IMG/VR virus record: IMGVR_UViG_3300047365_000343
Span: 1-33,862 of that record
Reading direction: 5' to 3' (one strand)
Length of the DNA stretch: 33,862 nt
Source of the DNA: a virus
A model generated the notes under the pieces. That model did no database searches. It saw nothing but the letters and a program-made list of their open reading frames with translations, and was not told where the DNA came from. The position numbers and the translations under genes were made by a program. Below are positions 32,801 to 33,862 of the stretch, in pieces. Positions within the stretch are counted from its first letter, which is position 1. Every line of letters begins with the position of its first letter.

Positions 32801-32816
32801 CTTGAGTGTAGTATAG
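32801..32816 (-). promoter_or_regulatory. CTATACTACACTCAAG leader/promoter-like element
   Basis: The minus strand has TATACT followed by ACACTCAAGCAAAC, 18-33 nt ahead of the ATG at 32783. It resembles the TATACACAAG elements at 31956 and 32466. The -35 region is not recognisable. Confidence 0.35.
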
Positions 32817-32821
32817 AGCCA

Positions 32822-32832
32822 AGGGCGTCCCT
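32822..32832. other. Compact hairpin AGGG-CGT-CCCT
   Basis: A four-pair stem with a three-base loop, immediately after the stop of the 62-residue tryptophan-rich gene. It is the third example of a short G-run/C-run hairpin in the gaps of this cluster. Confidence 0.3.
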
Positions 32833-32834
32833 GA

Positions 32835-33023
32835 CTACCCTGCTGATGACACTTGTTCATCTGTCACATACATCCATTTCATCCACGCCTTGGTGCCTTC
32901 CTTCCATATGGTACAGTCTTCCTTCCACTCCCTCGCGTATGCATAGGCGTCAGTCATGTTGGTGGCGTAGTCACACCCGTGAGGATCAAGGCGATCCCAC
33001 GTCTTCGGTTGAATTGCGTACAT
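32835..33023 (-). CDS. Small tryptophan-rich hypothetical protein
   Basis: 62 residues, MYAIQPKTWDRLDPHGCDYA onward, with five tryptophans ('AREWKEDCTIWKEGTKAWMK'). The frame extends to a GTG two codons earlier, but the ATG at 33023 follows the upstream stop by two bases (TGAACATG) and is preferred. No family is recognised. Confidence 0.6.
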   Translation of the reverse strand: MYAIQPKTWDRLDPHGCDYATNMTDAYAYAREWKEDCTIWKEGTKAWMKWMYVTDEQVSSAG

Positions 33024-33025
33024 GT

Positions 33026-33259
33026 TCACAGTCCGTTGATATAGTCAGCGAGTGCCTCATCATACTCTGCCTTCGTGTCAAAGGTCCGACCGTAGATGGT
33101 GCGGGGATAGGTGGCATCACGACCAACAGCGGCAACCATCTCACAGTCAGCACGATCGTATCCCATTTCCACGAGGTTCGCCACGTAGGGGTTATGAATC
33201 TGCATCAGCACCTCATCGGTCTCAATTGCCATGGTGCAGGGGTCTTTGAATTTGTTCAT
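33026..33259 (-). CDS. Small hypothetical protein
   Basis: 77 residues, MNKFKDPCTMAIETDEVLMQ onward, with 'NPYVANLVEMGYDRADCEMV' and 'RTFDTKAEYDEALADYINGL'. The frame is open to a GTG at 33307; ATG at 33259 lies behind a TATTGTAGACAC sequence similar to leaders of neighbouring genes. ATG at 33232 is a further alternative. Nothing here identifies a function. Confidence 0.55.
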   Translation of the reverse strand: MNKFKDPCTMAIETDEVLMQIHNPYVANLVEMGYDRADCEMVAAVGRDATYPRTIYGRTFDTKAEYDEALADYINGL

Positions 33260-33355
33260 GTGTCTACAATACATGATCTGGGACGCTGTGCCTGTTTTGT
33301 GTGCCACTTAGTCAACTGGTTGCGGCAGCCAAAACGTTTGTGTTACATAGTGACC

Positions 33356-33499
33356 TTAATTAAATTTGGCAGTGACACTAACTACCCTAGCGTTAGGGTT
33401 ACGTGCGAGAGCAACTTGCTTTGCTTCTTGATAGTCACGGGCAACAACTTGCTCTTTAAATACAGTTCCTGCCACGTACAGTGTTACTTCGTGTTTCAC
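33356..33499 (-). CDS. 47-residue conserved-type small protein
   Basis: A short gene whose product is MKHEVTLYVAGTVFKEQVVA then 'RDYQEAKQVALARNPNARVV' and 'SVTAKFN'. It is beta-alpha-beta-like, and I recall closely similar short cyanophage proteins without function. I chose the GTG at 33499: it overlaps the upstream stop as GTGA and has GGAG seven bases ahead. An ATG at 33505 would add two residues but lies too close to the GGAG. Confidence 0.7.
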   Translation of the reverse strand: MKHEVTLYVAGTVFKEQVVARDYQEAKQVALARNPNARVVSVTAKFN

Positions 33500-33750
33500 A
33501 AACATTCTCCGAGTTCATGATCAATAGCATCCACAATTGCTGCGTGAATGTGATCATAGTCTTGCAGGTTAGTTAACACGTCCTGGCAGACTTCATCTGA
33601 TTGATACACCTCATCACCATTATCATCATACTTGATCACATCCTCGCTAGTGTATATCCACCCTGCTGCTGGTGCATCTTCTCCCTGTTGTTCAATGAGA
33701 TTTTCAACCCTTGCTTTGAATGCCTTGAGTGAGTAGAACTGTGCAGACAT
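33496..33750 (-). CDS. Small acidic hypothetical protein
   Basis: 84 residues, MSAQFYSLKAFKARVENLIE onward, then an acidic stretch ('VIKYDDNGDEVYQSDEVCQD') and a C-terminal helix. The frame is open to a TTG inside the upstream gene; ATG at 33750 lies in the clear after a 22-nt AC-rich gap. It is coupled to the following 47-residue gene by a GTGA overlap. Its base composition is nearer 48% G+C. No recognised family. Confidence 0.65.
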   Translation of the reverse strand: MSAQFYSLKAFKARVENLIEQQGEDAPAAGWIYTSEDVIKYDDNGDEVYQSDEVCQDVLTNLQDYDHIHAAIVDAIDHELGECL

Positions 33751-33772
33751 GATGTTGTTAGTTAGTGGGTGA

Positions 33773-33862
33773 TCAGTTGTTGATGTCGGTGAGGTCAACT
33801 CCTAGTTCTCCGTTCTCATCTTCAACGAGAACAGTTTCTATGTTTGGCACGTCAAAGATTTC
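33773..33862 (-). CDS. C-terminal end of an acidic protein, 5' end outside window
   Basis: The last 29 residues are visible: 'EIFDVPNIETVLVEDENGEL' then 'GVDLTDINN' and TGA. The frame has the same acidic character and AC-rich downstream gap as its neighbours. The start lies beyond the right edge, so nothing can be said about the function. Confidence 0.6.
   Translation of the reverse strand, partial: EIFDVPNIETVLVEDENGELGVDLTDINN

Noticed and set aside
33260-33355. Extra coding sequence upstream of the 77-residue gene
   Set aside because: The frame is open to a GTG at 33307 but without a ribosome-binding site; the rest of the gap holds no start with a convincing frame.
1-33862. tRNA genes, CRISPR arrays, insertion sequences
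   Set aside because: No cloverleaf-like segment, spaced direct-repeat array or transposase frame was noticed on either strand.

Overview
This window is part of the genome of a marine T4-like myovirus, most likely a cyanophage of Synechococcus or Prochlorococcus. Every gene I can support is on the minus strand, so transcription runs from the right end of the window to the left. Two genes are recognisable T4 baseplate wedge proteins (gp25 and gp6), a third fits cyanophage-type gp8, and they lie in the T4 order. Around them are very large structural proteins, modular tail fibres, glycine-rich fibre tips and T4-type late promoter motifs. Assignments rest on reading motifs and recalling families; no database search was possible.

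Layout in the direction of transcription. (1) 33862-31288: nine small tightly packed genes of mostly unknown function. From about 31250 to 33300 they are clearly richer in G+C (about 55-60% in lines I counted) than the structural genes (about 30-40%). One encodes a GIY-YIG/T5orf172-like protein and one a protein with a 'YNGWANYETWN' motif. (2) 31128-29205: small virion or assembly candidates, including two coiled-coil or acidic proteins with an overlapping out-of-frame ORF, a PAAR-like spike-tip candidate, a 48-residue basic protein, a conserved 211-residue phage protein and a 61-residue protein. (3) 29174-15781: the baseplate wedge, with gp25, gp6, a giant 3127-residue protein in the gp7 position and gp8. 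(4) 15750-7413: a giant 2708-residue virion protein and a small coiled-coil protein. (5) 7423-158: two consecutive 'long fibre + glycine-rich tip' pairs, followed by the start of another coiled-coil gene that runs off the left edge.

The structural genes are joined by 1-11 nt overlaps or gaps (TAATG, TGATATG) and interrupted by late-promoter-like sequences (TATAAATA, GATAAATA or CTAAATAAC). These sit on or just after stop codons, ahead of gp25, gp8, the second fibre, the 81-residue gene and the left-edge gene. The products fit a baseplate wedge (gp25, gp6, the 3127-residue protein, gp8), a spike tip (PAAR-like) and a host-recognition apparatus with two alternative or paired fibre/adhesin sets.

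The most interesting observations are a cupredoxin (type-1 copper) domain with apparent His-Cys-His-Met ligands inside a tail fibre; the duplicated fibre/tip cassette with near-identical DNA repeats between fibre genes; an adhesin combining a DUF1566-like, an Ig-like and a polyglycine domain; internal repeats in the giant proteins; a candidate dual-coding gene; and a GC-rich island with its own recurrent leader sequence.
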